Made by a program: the position numbers and the translations under genes
Part shown: one piece after another, positions 46,040-58,016 of the stretch
How the letters are laid out: every line of letters begins with the position of its first letter
Numbering within the stretch: position 1 is the first letter of the stretch
From: Proteles cristata cristata
Lineage: Eukaryota; Chordata; Mammalia; Carnivora; Hyaenidae
Assembly: GCA_017311185.1 (NCBI GenBank)
Contig: JAESUZ010004534.1
Span: forward strand, 2,813,501-2,877,500
Direction of reading: 5' to 3'
DNA length: 64,000 nt
Notes under the pieces: model-generated
What the model saw: only the letters and a program-made list of their open reading frames with translations
What the model was told of the DNA's origin: nothing
Database searches by the model: none

Positions 46040-46210
46040 AAAGTTTTGGCCTACACTACTTTCCAGTATAATATATTAATATCCCCATTTTGTATACTGG
46101 ACAACTAAGGCTCAGAGCTCACCTTCTCCAAATCATACAGCTGGTGTGTGGCAGGTGCAAGATTAGACCCAGGCTTTCTAATGTCAAGACAAGCTATCTT
46201 CTCACCATGT
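46040..46210 (+). mobile_element. MIR 3' half
   Basis: AATATCCCCATTTTGTATAC, CAACTAAGGCTCAGAG, AATCATACAGCTGGTGTG and ATTAGACCCAGGCTTTCTAA are in MIR order. Confidence 0.82.
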
Positions 46211-48094
46211 TTCTTTTTCAGAGTGCCCCTGCTATACTGCCTGTCACAACACAGTTTAGGAAATAGCTCCTCTGTTTACAATGGCCATCTCCTAATGTTC
46301 AAGTTATATACTGAGGAAAGGTCTATTGGCACTTTCACTGTCCGTCAAATCTGCGTGAAGTGCATAGAAGACTCGGACTGGATCAGAAACCTGTCCCAGG
46401 ACCAGGATATCCTGTGATAACTCCACCACTGATTGCTGCTGCTATTTTCTTGCCTGCCCTGAGTTTGTGATCTACTGTCTATCCTAGTGGACAATACTTG
46501 TCATCCCTTTCATCACTGCCCCACTGTCTGTTGTGGCCTTTAAATATGCTTGCTCCTCATTATGTGCCTTTCTTGTGCTGATTCCTCACTTGCTCCTCCA
46601 CTTTGAGCTCCCACACTCACTTCTTATTCTCCCAGAGCTACAGAGACACTGGCACCCAGCCCCTAGCAACTCCTGCTCGCTCTTCTACATGACAGAGAAT
46701 ATAAAGAAAGAATCAGGCCTGCAGACATTGTGGTCCAGACAGTTGTGGCTCATTTAAACAGAGTTAATCTTCCATTTGAGGCTCAGGAAACTTGGAATAT
46801 TCCCCCACTCCGATATCCAAAGTTGTTATTTATGCCATAGAACAATAAACAAATTCACCTACAGATGCCCAGTGAACCTAGGCCCTAGTGAATATTAGCA
46901 ATATAAAACTTTTACAAACTGCCTCAGTAAGTTTTTTCCAGATTGGTAATATATTCCTTAAGGTACGAACTAAAATATTTCAGACAAAATATCCACAAGA
47001 TTTGAGATAGCAATTTGACATACCATTCTACAAATCTGTGAGTCTTGCTCTTTATTTTTCTCACCTTTTCCAGGAATGCACAATATGAAAGACAACTGTT
47101 AGTGCTCTCAAAGAGAGAGCTCTCTCTTCTTCCTTCTCTCTCTCTCCATTCTTCATTCCCTCCTTTCTTCTTTGCTAAATCTTTCCTTTCTTCCTTTTGT
47201 CTTTGGTTCAGTGTCCAAGACAATTATCCTAGAGACTGCCTTCACGTTCTAAACATTCACTTTAAAATGGTAGCATGTCTTTTCTCTATGTAATGATGCC
47301 CAGAGGAGCTTTTTAGCAAAAAATGCTCTACCTTCATCCTCCTAGCCTGTCTCTAGGCCCTGTTGTAGCCCTTCAGTCTACATTACTTCTGAACAGCTTT
47401 CTAATTCCACTACCAAATACCATGATTCTATTATTTCCTCGTAGAATCTTTGATTTTAAATTCTCCAGCTGGGAAAAAAAAAAAAAAAGACACACAAAAC
47501 ACAATAACATAGTGGAAGCACAAATTCATGGGATAAGTTAAGGGTACATACAAAAATCAAAATAAAATAACTTTCACTTGGTCGTTTTCTCACAACATTT
47601 CCAAATTTTTTCCTCTAAATCTCTGGAAGTTCTCCTTCAGTTTGAAAGACTAATTAAAGTCCAAACTACCAAGAGTTTCCATAAACATTATTCTATAAAT
47701 ACTTGGTTAGAAAGATATGATTTGCTTTCAACTTACTTGTAAAGAAGATTTCGAGAATTCCTTTGCACTCCATACTCCCTATCAAGAAACTGACCTTCAA
47801 GAGCTCACGAAGGATTTCATCATGAAAGTTAAATGAGATCTTTCTCTATTTCAGTGAAACTCACAAGTATTAGGAATGTTTAGGATCTAGCCATTTTCAT
47901 TTTCTCTAAAGTGATGTTTGAAAAAACCTCTTAATGGGAAAAAAAGAATTTTTAAACTGTAAATCAAAACAGTTTAAACTGTTTAAAACAGTTTAACAAC
48001 AGTACTATTTTGCTGATTAAAAAATGGGTTTAAGTAAAACCCAGTTCACTAAAAATTCAATGAAAATCATATCCTCACACTATACTGATGCAAG
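46211..48094. other. Long stretch without recognisable gene or repeat
   Basis: Pyrimidine-rich in part (47100-47200). An A run lies at 47474-47489, and an imperfect tandem of CAGTTTAAACTGTTTAAA text lies at 47970-48000. I see no exon-like pattern. Confidence 0.5.
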
Positions 48095-48285
48095 GCCAAG
48101 TTTTTTCCAAGTACTTTTCATAGATTAATACATTACATCCTCACAAACTTCTGACTCACACAAATGAGGAAACTGAAGCAAGATTAAATAGTCTCAGGTC
48201 ACACAACTAAAAGCTGATGAAACTATTTAAATCTAGGTTGTCTGGTTCCAGGATCTGGACTTTTAACTACGATGATACTTTCACT
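48095..48285 (+). mobile_element. MIR 3' half
   Basis: TACATTACATCCTCACAAAC, CAAATGAGGAAACTGAAGC, CTCAGGTCACACAACTAAAAG and TCTGGTTCCAGGATCTGGAC give the MIR order. Confidence 0.85.
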
Positions 48286-48319
48286 GTTTTTAGCAAAGTC
48301 ACTTCACATACACACACAC

Positions 48320-48700
48320 ACAAAATTAAGAGAAATAAAAATGTCCATGCACTTTGAACTGGCAATCTTATTTGTAAGAAATTATATGTAGACAAGAGTA
48401 CAAAATTGTTAATATCTATATTCATGAATATATTTATCTCAGCAACCATATATAATAGTAAAAAATAAAAACAATCTAATCATTCAGCAACAAAGCAATA
48501 AGTTGTGATTATTGTGACCACCCACAATGTTAAGAAGTCTTTGAAAATTATACTTTTGGAAGCAGAGTAGCAACATTTTAAAAAGTGATAGAAAAGAGTT
48601 ATAGAATTCTATACTTATACTGACAGGAATAACAAATTAAGTTCATGAAAAATAATTTAAAATATTTTTAACTGATATAATGTGTGTTAAATGAAAATCT
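48320..48700 (+). mobile_element. Possible very old LINE fragment
   Basis: CACTTTGAACTGGCAATCTT, AATATCTATATTCATGAATA and ATCTAATCATTCAGCAACAAAG recall the distal ORF2/3' UTR of ancient L1 or related LINEs. The match is loose. Confidence 0.4.
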
Positions 48701-49059
48701 ATTCTTCCTTTCTATTGCCATATGGGCAACTATAGCTTACTTCACAGAAAAACTACATTTCTGAAAACATATTATAAAACATGTATATATAAAATCTTTT
48801 CATATATCTACAACTGCAGCAAGAAGTAATTTCAATATTAAACAAGAGACAGATGATCTAAGAAAATCTCAAGACCAAATATAATTTTTTGAAACTCCTC
48901 CTAAATAATACATTTTGTTGAGAGTATAAACTGTCACCTCCTTGGGCAGCATTTGACATTGTGTATCAAGAATCAATAAAGTATTCAAACCCTTAACAAG
49001 GCAAATGCCAAATATAAACATTATTCTAAAAAATACTTAGAAACAATTTATAAAGATAA

Positions 49060-49460
49060 CTATTTTAGAGCATGTAGGAAAGGGATGTAGTCCTTTTGAA
49101 TGAAAGTTTTGAATGAAAAACCTCCCTGAGGAGGTCAAGTTTATATCAGAACTTGAATCAGCCAGGTAAAGATACAGTAGAAGAAAGCTCAGATCAAGAG
49201 AACCACATGTTGATAGTCCATAGCTGGGGGAAATTATGGCAGATTTTTGATTCATGACATTAATTAATATGCACTTTATTTAGAGTGAGACAAGTGTAGA
49301 AGAACATCTCTGAGTCAGGTAAAATGGACAAGGGAAGATCCCAGAGCACTTTGAAAATCATTTAAACAGTTTTACTATTAATCTTAAATGTAGTGGGAAC
49401 CCATCAAAGAAATTCAAGGTAGGTTTTCATTTTTAAAAGATTGTCCTTCTAGCAGTGAAG
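49060..49460 (+). repeat. Ancient mammalian repeat, family uncertain
   Basis: CCTCCCTGAGGAGGTCAAG, CTTGAATCAGCCAGGTAAAG, GGAACCCATCAAAGAAATTC and AGATTGTCCTTCTAGCAG follow the same fossil repeat seen at 30.5 kb (consensus: GGGAAGCCATTGGAGGG, GATCACTCTGGCTGC). Confidence 0.5.
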
Positions 49461-49639
49461 GCAAGTGGAAAGAAGAGAAAAGATCTGAGGGAAATCTGAA
49501 GGAGAGCAAGAGTGACAACAAGGGTCCACTTAGAAGCTTCTTACCAAAACCTTCTAAGGGAAAATGATGATTTAGGAATGAGTAATAGTAATAAGGAAAG
49601 ATCCAAGAGAATTAGTAAGGAGGGGGATGCACACTTCAT

Positions 49640-49720
49640 AAGGTCAAGGCTCTGTATCTTGTTCATAATTTTCTCCCCGTGCCTGGTACAGCACCTAACT
49701 ATGAATGAGTGAGAGGAAAA
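49640..49720 (+). mobile_element. L2 3' tail
   Basis: AGGCTCTGTATCTTGTTCAT and CCGTGCCTGGTACAGCACC, then AATGAGTGAG, match the L2 end. Confidence 0.7.
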
Positions 49721-50299
49721 TAAAGAAAAGTTGAATTCTATTGTACAAGAAAATAAGACAAATTTAAGTTTCCTTAGATACTTTGTTAGGTAGTGTTTAC
49801 AGAGTCTGGGAATAAGGACAAGAGCACAGATATGAATGGAACTCTACTAGTATGAAATACCCATTGCAGGTAAGGCCACATCACAGTGAAACAGAGACGT
49901 CTGAATATTTAAGTATTTATTGTGCTATAAAATCTGCTATGCATAATAATGGTCTTGTAGAGTGGCATTGAGTAAAAAAGGAAGTAAATTAAGTAAGGTG
50001 TGTATAATGCACATCTCCTCCTATGGAAGAGGTGAAAGAAAGAATTGGGAACCACACGGCACAAATGGTCTGCTTTACAGATAGATTTAGAAGTATAGAT
50101 CTACCTCCATCCACCCACCGCATAAAAATAAACCTCCGTTCTGAACTCTGTATATGGACTTGCATGGGAATTTAGATATGTCTTTACACGGTAATACACT
50201 AATGTACTGATAAAGGAACTCTGTAGGCAGAAATGGTGATAACTTCAGTTAGGTTAAGTTTTCTGTTTTACATCTAAGTAGGCAGTTTTATGTATGCTA
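49721..50299. other. No feature recognised
   Basis: Unique-looking sequence. Confidence 0.5.
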
Positions 50300-50960
50300 T
50301 GAAAACTAAAAAACAGAAATGCTTAACAATAATAGAATGAAAACATTTAAGTAAATCACAGTAAAATAACTTGACAGACTATTAGGAGGCCAAAAAATAT
50401 ATTTACAAGGAAATTTCAATTATATGAGATATTCTTATACAACATTAAATAGGAAAAAGTTATAAAATGTTTAGTTTATATTGTTTTATCTACATTGGCA
50501 CTACAAAACAGGGTACTGAAGGACCAAAATACCCAGTCATGTATTTTATTTGGTCATTGTTCAGCAAAGTTTGAAAACAAGCACCTTAGATGGAATGTGA
50601 ATTCACAGGCATGCTATAGCCCTCATCACTCTCTGTCATTACAAAATCTCCTGCATTGAGTTTGCAAGCTCTAAAAAGTATGTTCTAAGATTGTTAATAT
50701 CAGTCTAGAAATATCATTGTGGTTATTACAGAAAATTTTTACTTTATGTGTATAATTAAGTATACATTATTACTTGTACTATCAGAAGAAAACATATATT
50801 TTAGAAGAAAATATAGCAGAAGAAAATGTGCCAAAATGCTAAATGGTAGAAATTAGGGGGTATTTACATTTTCTTTATGATTATCAACATTTTATAGTTT
50901 ATAATGAGCACAGATCACTTTTATAATCAGGTAAAAATATACTGAAAACATGCAACAAAT
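50300..50960 (+). mobile_element. Possible very old L1 3' region
   Basis: TAGAAATTAGGGGGTATTTAC, TTTCTTTATGATTATCAAC and ATAATGAGCACAGATCACTTTT near 50850-50925 resemble an old LINE 3' UTR. Upstream text is too diverged to assign. Confidence 0.4.
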
Positions 50961-51084
50961 TTCCTTTTAAATATTTTTAAATCATACCTAGGAGAAACAA
51001 TAATTTGCTAATAGAATAATTCCAAAATTTGGTTATAAAATTTGGATAAAGTTATACTGGTAACAAGAGCCTTTGACTAATGAA

Positions 51085-51440
51085 AAAGCAACAATTAAAT
51101 CTAACAGTCTCCCTGTTTCCTCTCAATTGATCTGGAGCCCATCTCACTTTGAGTCTTAATTCAAGTTTTTCCTCTTGGGAAGACTTCTCATGGTAAAGCC
51201 TAACTCTATATCCCTGCTGTCTTCTGTCACACATATGGAAGCTTGTCATATTTATTCAATTCCTGTAACATCTCTTGCATTGAAAAATTTCTTAGTATGT
51301 ATTATCATATTATTTTTAGTAAATATACTTCTTGTCCCTCCAACTAGATCAAAGTTCATGAGGACAAAAAAATGTGTTTTATTCATCTCTTATTGCTACA
51401 GTACCCAGCACAATAAATTGCATACAGTGGGTCCTCAGCT
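51085..51440 (+). mobile_element. L2 3' region
   Basis: TTAATTCAAGTTTTTCCTCTTGGGAAGACTTCTC-type text in order with CTAGATCAAAGTTCATGAGG, TTTTATTCATCTCTTATTGC and TACCCAGCACAATAAATTGC is the L2 3' UTR and the ORF end before it. Confidence 0.78.
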
Positions 51441-51782
51441 CATATCTGTAATCTGATTTGTTAGCTGTAAATTCCACCAAAAATTAGATTAAACTAATGA
51501 TGTATTATAATACTTAAGTCCTTTTATTTTTTACGTACACTTTCCTATTCTTCTGGCAGACTTTTCTAGCCATTGGGATAATTGCTCTAGACTGAAAGAG
51601 AGAAGAGATAAAGAAAGGTGCCTAATAGTACATTTTAAATTACAATAGTCACATTACATGGGTAAACATTTCCTGGAATTCAGTAAGAAAAAACTTAAAA
51701 GGATAAATATATTTTCTGAGCCAAAGGTATTTATGCAGGATTAAAATGTGTGCAAAGTGAGTCTTGGATTTATGCACAGAGA
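51441..51782. other. No feature recognised
   Basis: Unique-looking sequence. Confidence 0.5.
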
Positions 51783-51792
51783 ACCTATATTT

Positions 51793-51970
51793 GGGGGTGC
51801 CTGGGTGGCTCAGTCAGTTAAGCATCCTGCTCTTGACTTCAATGCAGGTCATGATCTCATAGGTTCATGATATCGAGTCCCACATTGGGCTCTGCACTGA
51901 CAATGTGGAACTTACTTGGGATTCTCTCCCTCTCTCCCTCTCTCCAAATAAATAAATAAACATTTATAAA
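51793..51970 (+). mobile_element. Older, shortened SINE
   Basis: GGGGGTGCCTGGGTGGCTCAG-type head, an old TCTTGACTTCAATGCAGG part and CTTGGGATTCTCTCCC, with a short CT body and AAATAAATAAATAAAC tail. Flanking GAACCTAT and GAAACTAT may be a decayed duplication. Confidence 0.93.
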
Positions 51971-52724
51971 AGAAACTATTTCTTATATTATAAATTTCAT
52001 AGTAAAGAATTGCTCTGTGTTGATTTTCTTCTGTATGATGATTATTTTGTATGATGATATGCTTATCTGACAAGCTTACTGTCTGAACACTGGAGTCTTT
52101 ATTGTTTCATGCAGTTTTAAAGATCTGCCTCCCAAGTCACCAAGTAAGATTATCAGACTCAGCACAGATTCAATTTTAGATATATATTAAATTTTCTTTG
52201 AGAAACAATCACTCTGGTAGCTAGCACAACCAGAAAAATCTTTCCGTATCCCAATGAATACTGATTTATAATTTGTATTTACTACAAAGTCATTATCCCT
52301 TCTGAAATGTATACATAAACTACAAGAAAGAGCATTCTGTCTCAATTTATAATATTCAATTGGCTTTCTATTCCGTTGACCTTAGGATGTCTATGGAAAT
52401 GCCAAGCAAACACTGAACTCAGGCACAGGACACGGACAATAAACAAGGAGTTAACTTCCTTAATGGACTTCTATTAGAAAACAATGGATTAATTGACCAC
52501 TATGTGCAAAAAATAGACTTACATGATATAAATAATAATTTAAAAACATGAAGTCCTACAAGAGCACCACAATACAAAGAGCTTCTTTCATCTATAATAT
52601 CTTCAAAGATAAATAGCACATGAATATAAATATCATGATTTCTGCAAAGCATTTTCATCTAGCAGGACCACACAAATGGTCTATTAACAAGATGGTAGTA
52701 TCTCTAAGATCCCAGTCTTTCTTT
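51971..52724. other. No feature recognised
   Basis: AT-rich unique-looking sequence. Confidence 0.5.
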
Positions 52725-53100
52725 CAGCTTTGGAACTAGATAAATTTGGGTTTAAATCCTAGATCTTTTACTTAGTGGCTGGGTGACCTTAAAAGTCCCA
52801 ATTATTGTCTAGTATACATAAGCCTTTTCCATTTATTATTCCTAATCCTCATAATAATCCTGCAAAATATGTATTATTATCCCCACAAATAAATATCCAT
52901 TACAAATAGGCAAACAGCAACAGAGTAGTTAAGTGACTTGCCTAACATCACACTCACAGAACAGCTGAATTCAAATACCAACACCAGAATATCTGATTAC
53001 AAAGCCTTTCAATAGCACCCATTTTTACCTCTCCAAGCCTAGATATCTTCAGCTATAAAATGTGTATACAATAAAACCTTAGAAGTAAGATGAGGATTAA
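52725..53100 (+). mobile_element. MIR interrupted by another MIR
   Basis: The first MIR begins with GGTTTAAATCCTAGATCTTTT and GTGGCTGGGTGACCTT (to about 52796). It resumes at about 53028 with ACCTCTCCAAGCCTAGATATC and CAGCTATAAAATGTG. The two parts join correctly if the middle block is removed. Confidence 0.75.
52815..53015 (+). mobile_element. Nested MIR 3' half
   Basis: TTATTATTCCTAATCCTCAT, AATATGTATTATTATCCCC, AGTTAAGTGACTTGCC and CATCACACTCACAGAAC match the MIR 3' half, inserted in the outer MIR. Confidence 0.8.
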
Positions 53101-53534
53101 GACTGAGCATCAGCTCTATGTTAGGCACTATGCAAGACAGGGGAAATCAGTGTTAAAATGAAGGATTATAATAGTCACTAACCTTAGATATTAATTCTCT
53201 CCAACAACAGGTGTACACACAGCTCCTCGTCTCTCCATACTTCTAGATCATTTCTCAGTCTTCTAATCTTTGTCAGAATGCATAAAGATGTCAGACAAGA
53301 TAAAATTCAAATAGGTCATTCTGAAATGGGTTACAGTAGGAAGTTAGTAAGAAATTATAAAAGGTACTTTTTTGTATTTAAAAGAATATTCTCTTTTCAA
53401 CTGTTCTTTTCTTAAAATTTCAAAGAAGTTTAACCTGTGATGATAAGGCAAAGTGAGGGCAAAGTATAAACTAGCACACCCTCCACCCCAGGTGGGATAT
53501 GTATGATATTCCTCAGGCATTCCTGGCTTCCAAG

Positions 53535-54015
53535 AACAAAGGAAAGAAAACAAATAGTTAACTATTAGAGATCACAGTCATACAGGACATGAGTCTCCTT
53601 CAGTTTACAAATATCTTAGTAAATTACAAGAAAAAGGTAATCTTATTAATACTCCAATCTCCAAAAACCTATAGAATCAGTTTCCTGGAGCTCCAACATC
53701 ACCCCTCCACAGTGATATGGGGAATAAAGGAAAGAAAGAAATGGCTGGTAAAATTAAATTTCCTTAAAACCTGCAACTCATTGACAAATACTTGAGGCAA
53801 ATAAAGAGTATAAAATTTCTCCAGGAATCTTCCCCTTAAACTTTACTTCCCTCAACTCTATAGTATATAACCAGTCATTCTGCAAACTCCCACTGCAGCT
53901 TTTTCTGCCCACAAGTCCTGTCCCTGTGCTTTAATGAAATCACCTTTTTGCACCAAAGATGCCTTCAACAATTCTTTCTTAGCCATCAGCTACAAACCCC
54001 CCTCTAACCACTCCA
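53535..54015 (+). mobile_element. ERV LTR, MER21-like (tentative)
   Basis: TATA-type GTATATAACC at 53862-53871, then CACTGCAGCTTTTTCTGCCC, CCTGTCCCTGTGCTTTAATG, TTTTGCACCAAAGATGCC and ATTCTTTCTTAGCCATCAGC make the R-U5 part of a known mammalian LTR. The expected AATAAA reads AATGAA. Upstream text (CCTGGAGCTCCAACATC, TTCCTTAAAACCTGC) fits its U3. The left border is uncertain. Confidence 0.65.
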
Positions 54016-54361
54016 AAACTTCATCATACGATGTGCATAAAAAAGTAAAAGCCCCAAAAGGATTTTATCTCCAATTTGATTAGCAATGTGGGAAGCAGTA
54101 GGTGGACACCAGCAAACTCCAAAACTTGAGAGACAGTGAACCTGGTACGTGGAATCAGATAAAGTGAAAGAGAGGCCAGGAGCCTCTCTCCTGGGAGAGT
54201 AGGCACTGAGTGAACACCATCAATTTGGTCAACAATATTTGTTTGGATAAAAGCCAACCTCCAAGGCCAGTGGTTGTTGCCCTTTCAGTCAGTCAGCAAC
54301 AGGGGAAAGAGAACATAAAAGTGGGTCTTTTCCTAAGCAATATCTTTGTCTCTAAACTGAA
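54016..54361. other. No feature recognised
   Basis: Unique-looking sequence between the LTR and a SINE. Confidence 0.45.
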
Positions 54362-54613
54362 ACTCTAGAGGTCCCTGGGTGGGTCAGTAGATTAGACATT
54401 GGACTCTTGATTTCAGCTCAGGTCATGATCTCATGGTTCATGAAACTGAACCCTACATTATCCCTGAAGTAACTATGCAGAGCCTGCTTGGGATTCTCTC
54501 CTTCCTTCTCTCTCTGCCTTTCCCCCACACATGATCGCACGCTTGCTCGCTCGCTTGCTCTCTCTCTCTCTCAAAATACATAAATAAACATTAAAAAAAT
54601 AAACAGACTCTAG
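54362..54613 (+). mobile_element. Older SINE with 7 bp target duplication
   Basis: Copy at 54369-54606. The head is drifted (AGGTCCCTGGGTGGGTCAG). GGACTCTTGATTTCAGCTC and CTTGGGATTCTCTCC show the older type. The body has a CTTGCTCGCTCGCTTGCTC repeat. ACTCTAG flanks it at 54362-54368 and 54607-54613. Confidence 0.93.
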
Positions 54614-54744
54614 GAAAAATACCAATTCAAATGAGTAATATAAAGGATTTTGTAGGAAGACATGGAGAAAATATGAGAAAAGAAATACTTTGGTGACAGG
54701 AAGGGAGATTTCAGTAACCCTACAGTTTCCAGTCATTTCCAAGA

Positions 54745-54860
54745 TTCATTCCCTAAGCATTCATGTGGTGCCAACTGTGGACCAAGTACCACACTAGATA
54801 CCATGGACATACCTATGAATGAGTGACATGATCCATCCCTCAGGAGTTATCTGTCCTTCA
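54745..54860 (+). repeat. Ancient mammalian repeat, 5' part
   Basis: TGTGGTGCCAACTGTGGACC, ACTAGATACCATGGACATAC and ATCCATCCCTCAGGAGTTA match the start of the fossil repeat also seen at 30.5 kb. Confidence 0.5.
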
Positions 54861-55505
54861 GATTGGCCTTAGGCCTAACGATTACTGCAAAAGAGAGGGA
54901 TACTCTGGCCAAAGCTGGTCCTGGATCCTTCCTTGCCACTGAAATACAGGAGAAGGTGATAACTATTAGCAATAAAGACAAAATTGCAGGTTTTAAATTC
55001 TCACAAGAATCACTAAAAATGGGTAAAATGTGATTTGTCAAAAAAAAAGCATATGTCCACTATGTTCTTAGCAATTCCACTCTTCCTTTATCCCTATAAA
55101 ATACAGCTTTTGCCCTCAAGGGGCTCTTCTCTTAAAAGAGAGACAAAAACTTTTTTGAAAAAAAATTAATCAAAAATCAAAAATCTCTTCACCAGCTAAG
55201 AGTACTAACCACATTTTCACTAGATTTTGAAATTACTCTGGCAAATGCTTTTTCAGTTCTAATTGTCACAGAATTGTTGGTTTTATGTCAAGTAGAACAC
55301 ACTGACTATATGTGAGAACACAAATTTCTGATATACCATCTGCATATGATGAAATTATGAGACAGAGGTGGAAGAGACTTATGGACACAGGAACTGGAGG
55401 GGAGAAAAATAAAAGAGGGGTAGAGGAAAAGATAAAATCATGTGAGGAAGATAAGGATCTTTAGGATTAGACGTGTTCATATTATAACCCACAAAGGTAA
55501 ACATT
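54861..55505. other. No feature recognised
   Basis: Unique-looking sequence. Confidence 0.5.
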
Positions 55506-55740
55506 TAAACATTTTTAAAAATATTTTATTTATTTCTAGGAGAGAGAGAGAGAGAGAGACAGCATGAGCAGGGGAGGGTCAGAGACAGAGGGAGACACAG
55601 ACTCTGAAATAGGCTCCAGGCTCCGAGCTGGCAGTCAGCACAGAGCCCGATGCGGGGTTCGAACCCACGAACCACGAGATCATGACCTAAGCGAAAGTCG
55701 GACGCTTAACCGACTAAGCCACCCAGGCGCCCCTAAACAT
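55506..55740 (-). mobile_element. Young SINE, reversed
   Basis: Near-consensus copy of the CTTAGG/GACTGCCAGC subfamily, ending GCCACCCAGGCGCCCC on this strand, with a (GA)n run at 55541-55558. TAAACAT flanks it (55506-55512 and 55734-55740). Confidence 0.96.
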
Positions 55741-55909
55741 CTTTTTATTAATACCAGAATTCTACAGCCAGTTAATAGGGCTAGAGAATAAATAACAATC
55801 AGTTATTTCTATATAGTGGGAAAGTCATTTTTCTAGGTAAAGCCAACAGTAAGGTTTTGGTTGTTTATTTTTTTCTTTTCTATAAACCCACTATCATTAA
55901 CAACAGTCA

Positions 55910-56167
55910 CAGAAAGCCATTCTTTTCTTTAATGTATTTTTTAATGTTTATTTATTTTTGAGAGAGAGAAAGAGAGACAGAGCTTGAGCAGGAAGGGGTA
56001 GAGAGATTGGGAGACACAGAATCCAAAGCAGACTCCAGGCTCTGAACTGTCAGCAAGGATTCCCATGTGGGGCTCAAATTCATAAACCATGAGTTCATGA
56101 CCTGAGCCAAAATCTGATGCTGACCTGACTGAGCCACCCAGGCCCCCCCCAGAAAGAAACCATTCTT
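55910..56167 (-). mobile_element. SINE, reversed, with target duplication
   Basis: Copy at 55925-56149, ending GAGCCACCCAGGCCCCCC. CAGAAAGCCATTCTT (55910-55924) matches CAGAAAG-AAA-CCATTCTT (56150-56167) apart from a 3-base insertion. Confidence 0.94.
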
Positions 56168-56820
56168 AAACATGTGGCAGAGGAGCAGCATTTTGCCAGA
56201 GAGCACCTAAGGAGAGAAAATCCAGTGTAACACAGCCAGGAAGGTCAGCTGGAAACACAAAGCAAATTAGAGAAAGAAGAGAATAAAGACAGACTAGAGC
56301 ACAAATTTAGGAATTCTCTAAACCTCTAGTGAAGTAGCACTGAGGTTAGTACCATATATATTATATCTTGATTGCAGTTTGTTTCATATATACCTGTACT
56401 TTTTTTTATTTCTTCAATTGACATGTGTAGTTTACTTCAAAATATGAATTCAATCTTATCTGACCTTTTTTGTTGTGGTTGTAAAACTGTTTGAGATTGC
56501 AATCCACAGCAATATAAAGCTGCTTTGGGTACGTTTCTTGAGAAGTCTTTGTGTTGTGCAGAGGCTACAGGCATCCTGTAATCGGTGTGTTGTTTTACCT
56601 CGAATAAAGGGCACCAAAGTCCTTGGTCAATGAGACAGATCTCAGGACAGCTGATTCCAGGTTGGCACCTAGATACAGGTGAAGCTACTATATCCTCTGC
56701 TGAGATCTGTCTGGCAGAATACTTAGAATCTCAAAAAAGGGAGACTAGGGAGGACACACAAAGAGGCATAAGAAAGAGTACAGAGTAAGTGCTGGCAAAG
56801 AGAAATCACACCCAATGGAG
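56168..56820. other. No feature recognised; possible L1 5' flank
   Basis: No clear match to the 5' UTR of the L1 at 551. The part nearest 56820 could be a different L1 5' UTR type or ordinary flank. Confidence 0.4.
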
Positions 56821-57054
56821 TTAAACAGGGCTACCTCAAGAAACAAGCCTAAGTACACATGGTGAAGAGTCCCAAATACCACTATGAGTAGGGAAATAAA
56901 ATAACAGAAGTCTCAACAGGAGAGTCCAAGAGACACTATTCAAAGAACACTTCCTGAATGGACAGACCCTGGACAGTCAATAAGTTTTTCCCTAATATAG
57001 CAGTACTCACAGGTGTAGTGTGCATAACAAACATTTAAAATTAACAGGAGATGG

Positions 57055-57946
57055 AAAGCTAGCCAAAACAGAAACGAAACGGAAGAACTCTCCTCCAATG
57101 AAATTCCAGGAAGAAATGACAGCTAAAGAACTGCTCAAAACAGTTATAAGCAACATAACTGAACAAGAATTTAGAATAATAGTCATAAAATTAATCGCTG
57201 GGCTTGAAAAAGGTATGGAAGACATCAGAGAAGCTATTGCTACAAAGACAATGGAGCTTAAAAGTAGTTGTGTTGAATTAAAAAATGCTATAAATGAGGT
57301 GTATAATAAAATGGAGGCATTGAATGCACAGACTGACAGGCAGAGAGGAGAATAGGTGAATTAGAAGACACAATCATATAAAAAGAAGAAGCCGAGAAAA
57401 AGAGAGAGAAACTGATCCAGGAGCACAAAGGAGAGTTCAAGAACTGAGGGATGCAATCAAACGGAACAATATCCCTATCTAAGAATTCCAGAAGAGGAAG
57501 AGAGAGAAAAAGGCGCTGAAGGAGTACTTGAACAAGTTGTAGCTGAAAAGAGACACTGAATCAGACACTGAAATCCAAGAGGTACAGAGAACTCCCCTCA
57601 GACGTATCTTGAATCGATCTTCTGCAAAACATATCATAGTGAAACTGGCAAAATATAAGGACAAAAAGAAAATTCTGAAAGCAGCTAGGATTAAAAGGGC
57701 CCTAACATACAAAGGGAAACCTACCAGAGGGGTTACAGACCTATTTACTGAAACTTGGCAGGCCAGAAAGGAATGGCAGGAACCTTCAATGTGATGAACA
57801 GAAAAAATATGCAACCAAGAATCCTCTATCCAGCAAGCTTGTCATTCAGGATAGAAGGAGAGATAAAAGTAGTCCCAAATAAACAAAAATTGAAGGAATT
57901 CATCACCACTAAACCAGCCTTAAAGAATTCCTAAGGGGAACTCTAG
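57055..57946 (+). pseudogene. L1 ORF1 remnant
   Basis: An open 111-codon piece (57020-57355) holds the coiled coil (repeating L/I/V/M heptads around KELLKTVISNITEQEFR). Frameshifts follow. A second open piece (57609-57794) carries the conserved C-terminal text AARIKRALTYKGKP and TWQARKEW. The usual start codon near 57060 is lost. Non-functional. Confidence 0.85.
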
Positions 57947-58016
57947 GACAGAAATGTTGCAAGGAACACAAGGTACTAGAATCACCATTGCAAGCATGAA
58001 TCCTACACAGAACACA

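Noticed and set aside
55564..55791. 75-codon frame with RARCGVRTHEPRDHDLSE text
   Set aside because: It is a translation of a reversed SINE. Similar frames appear in many copies.
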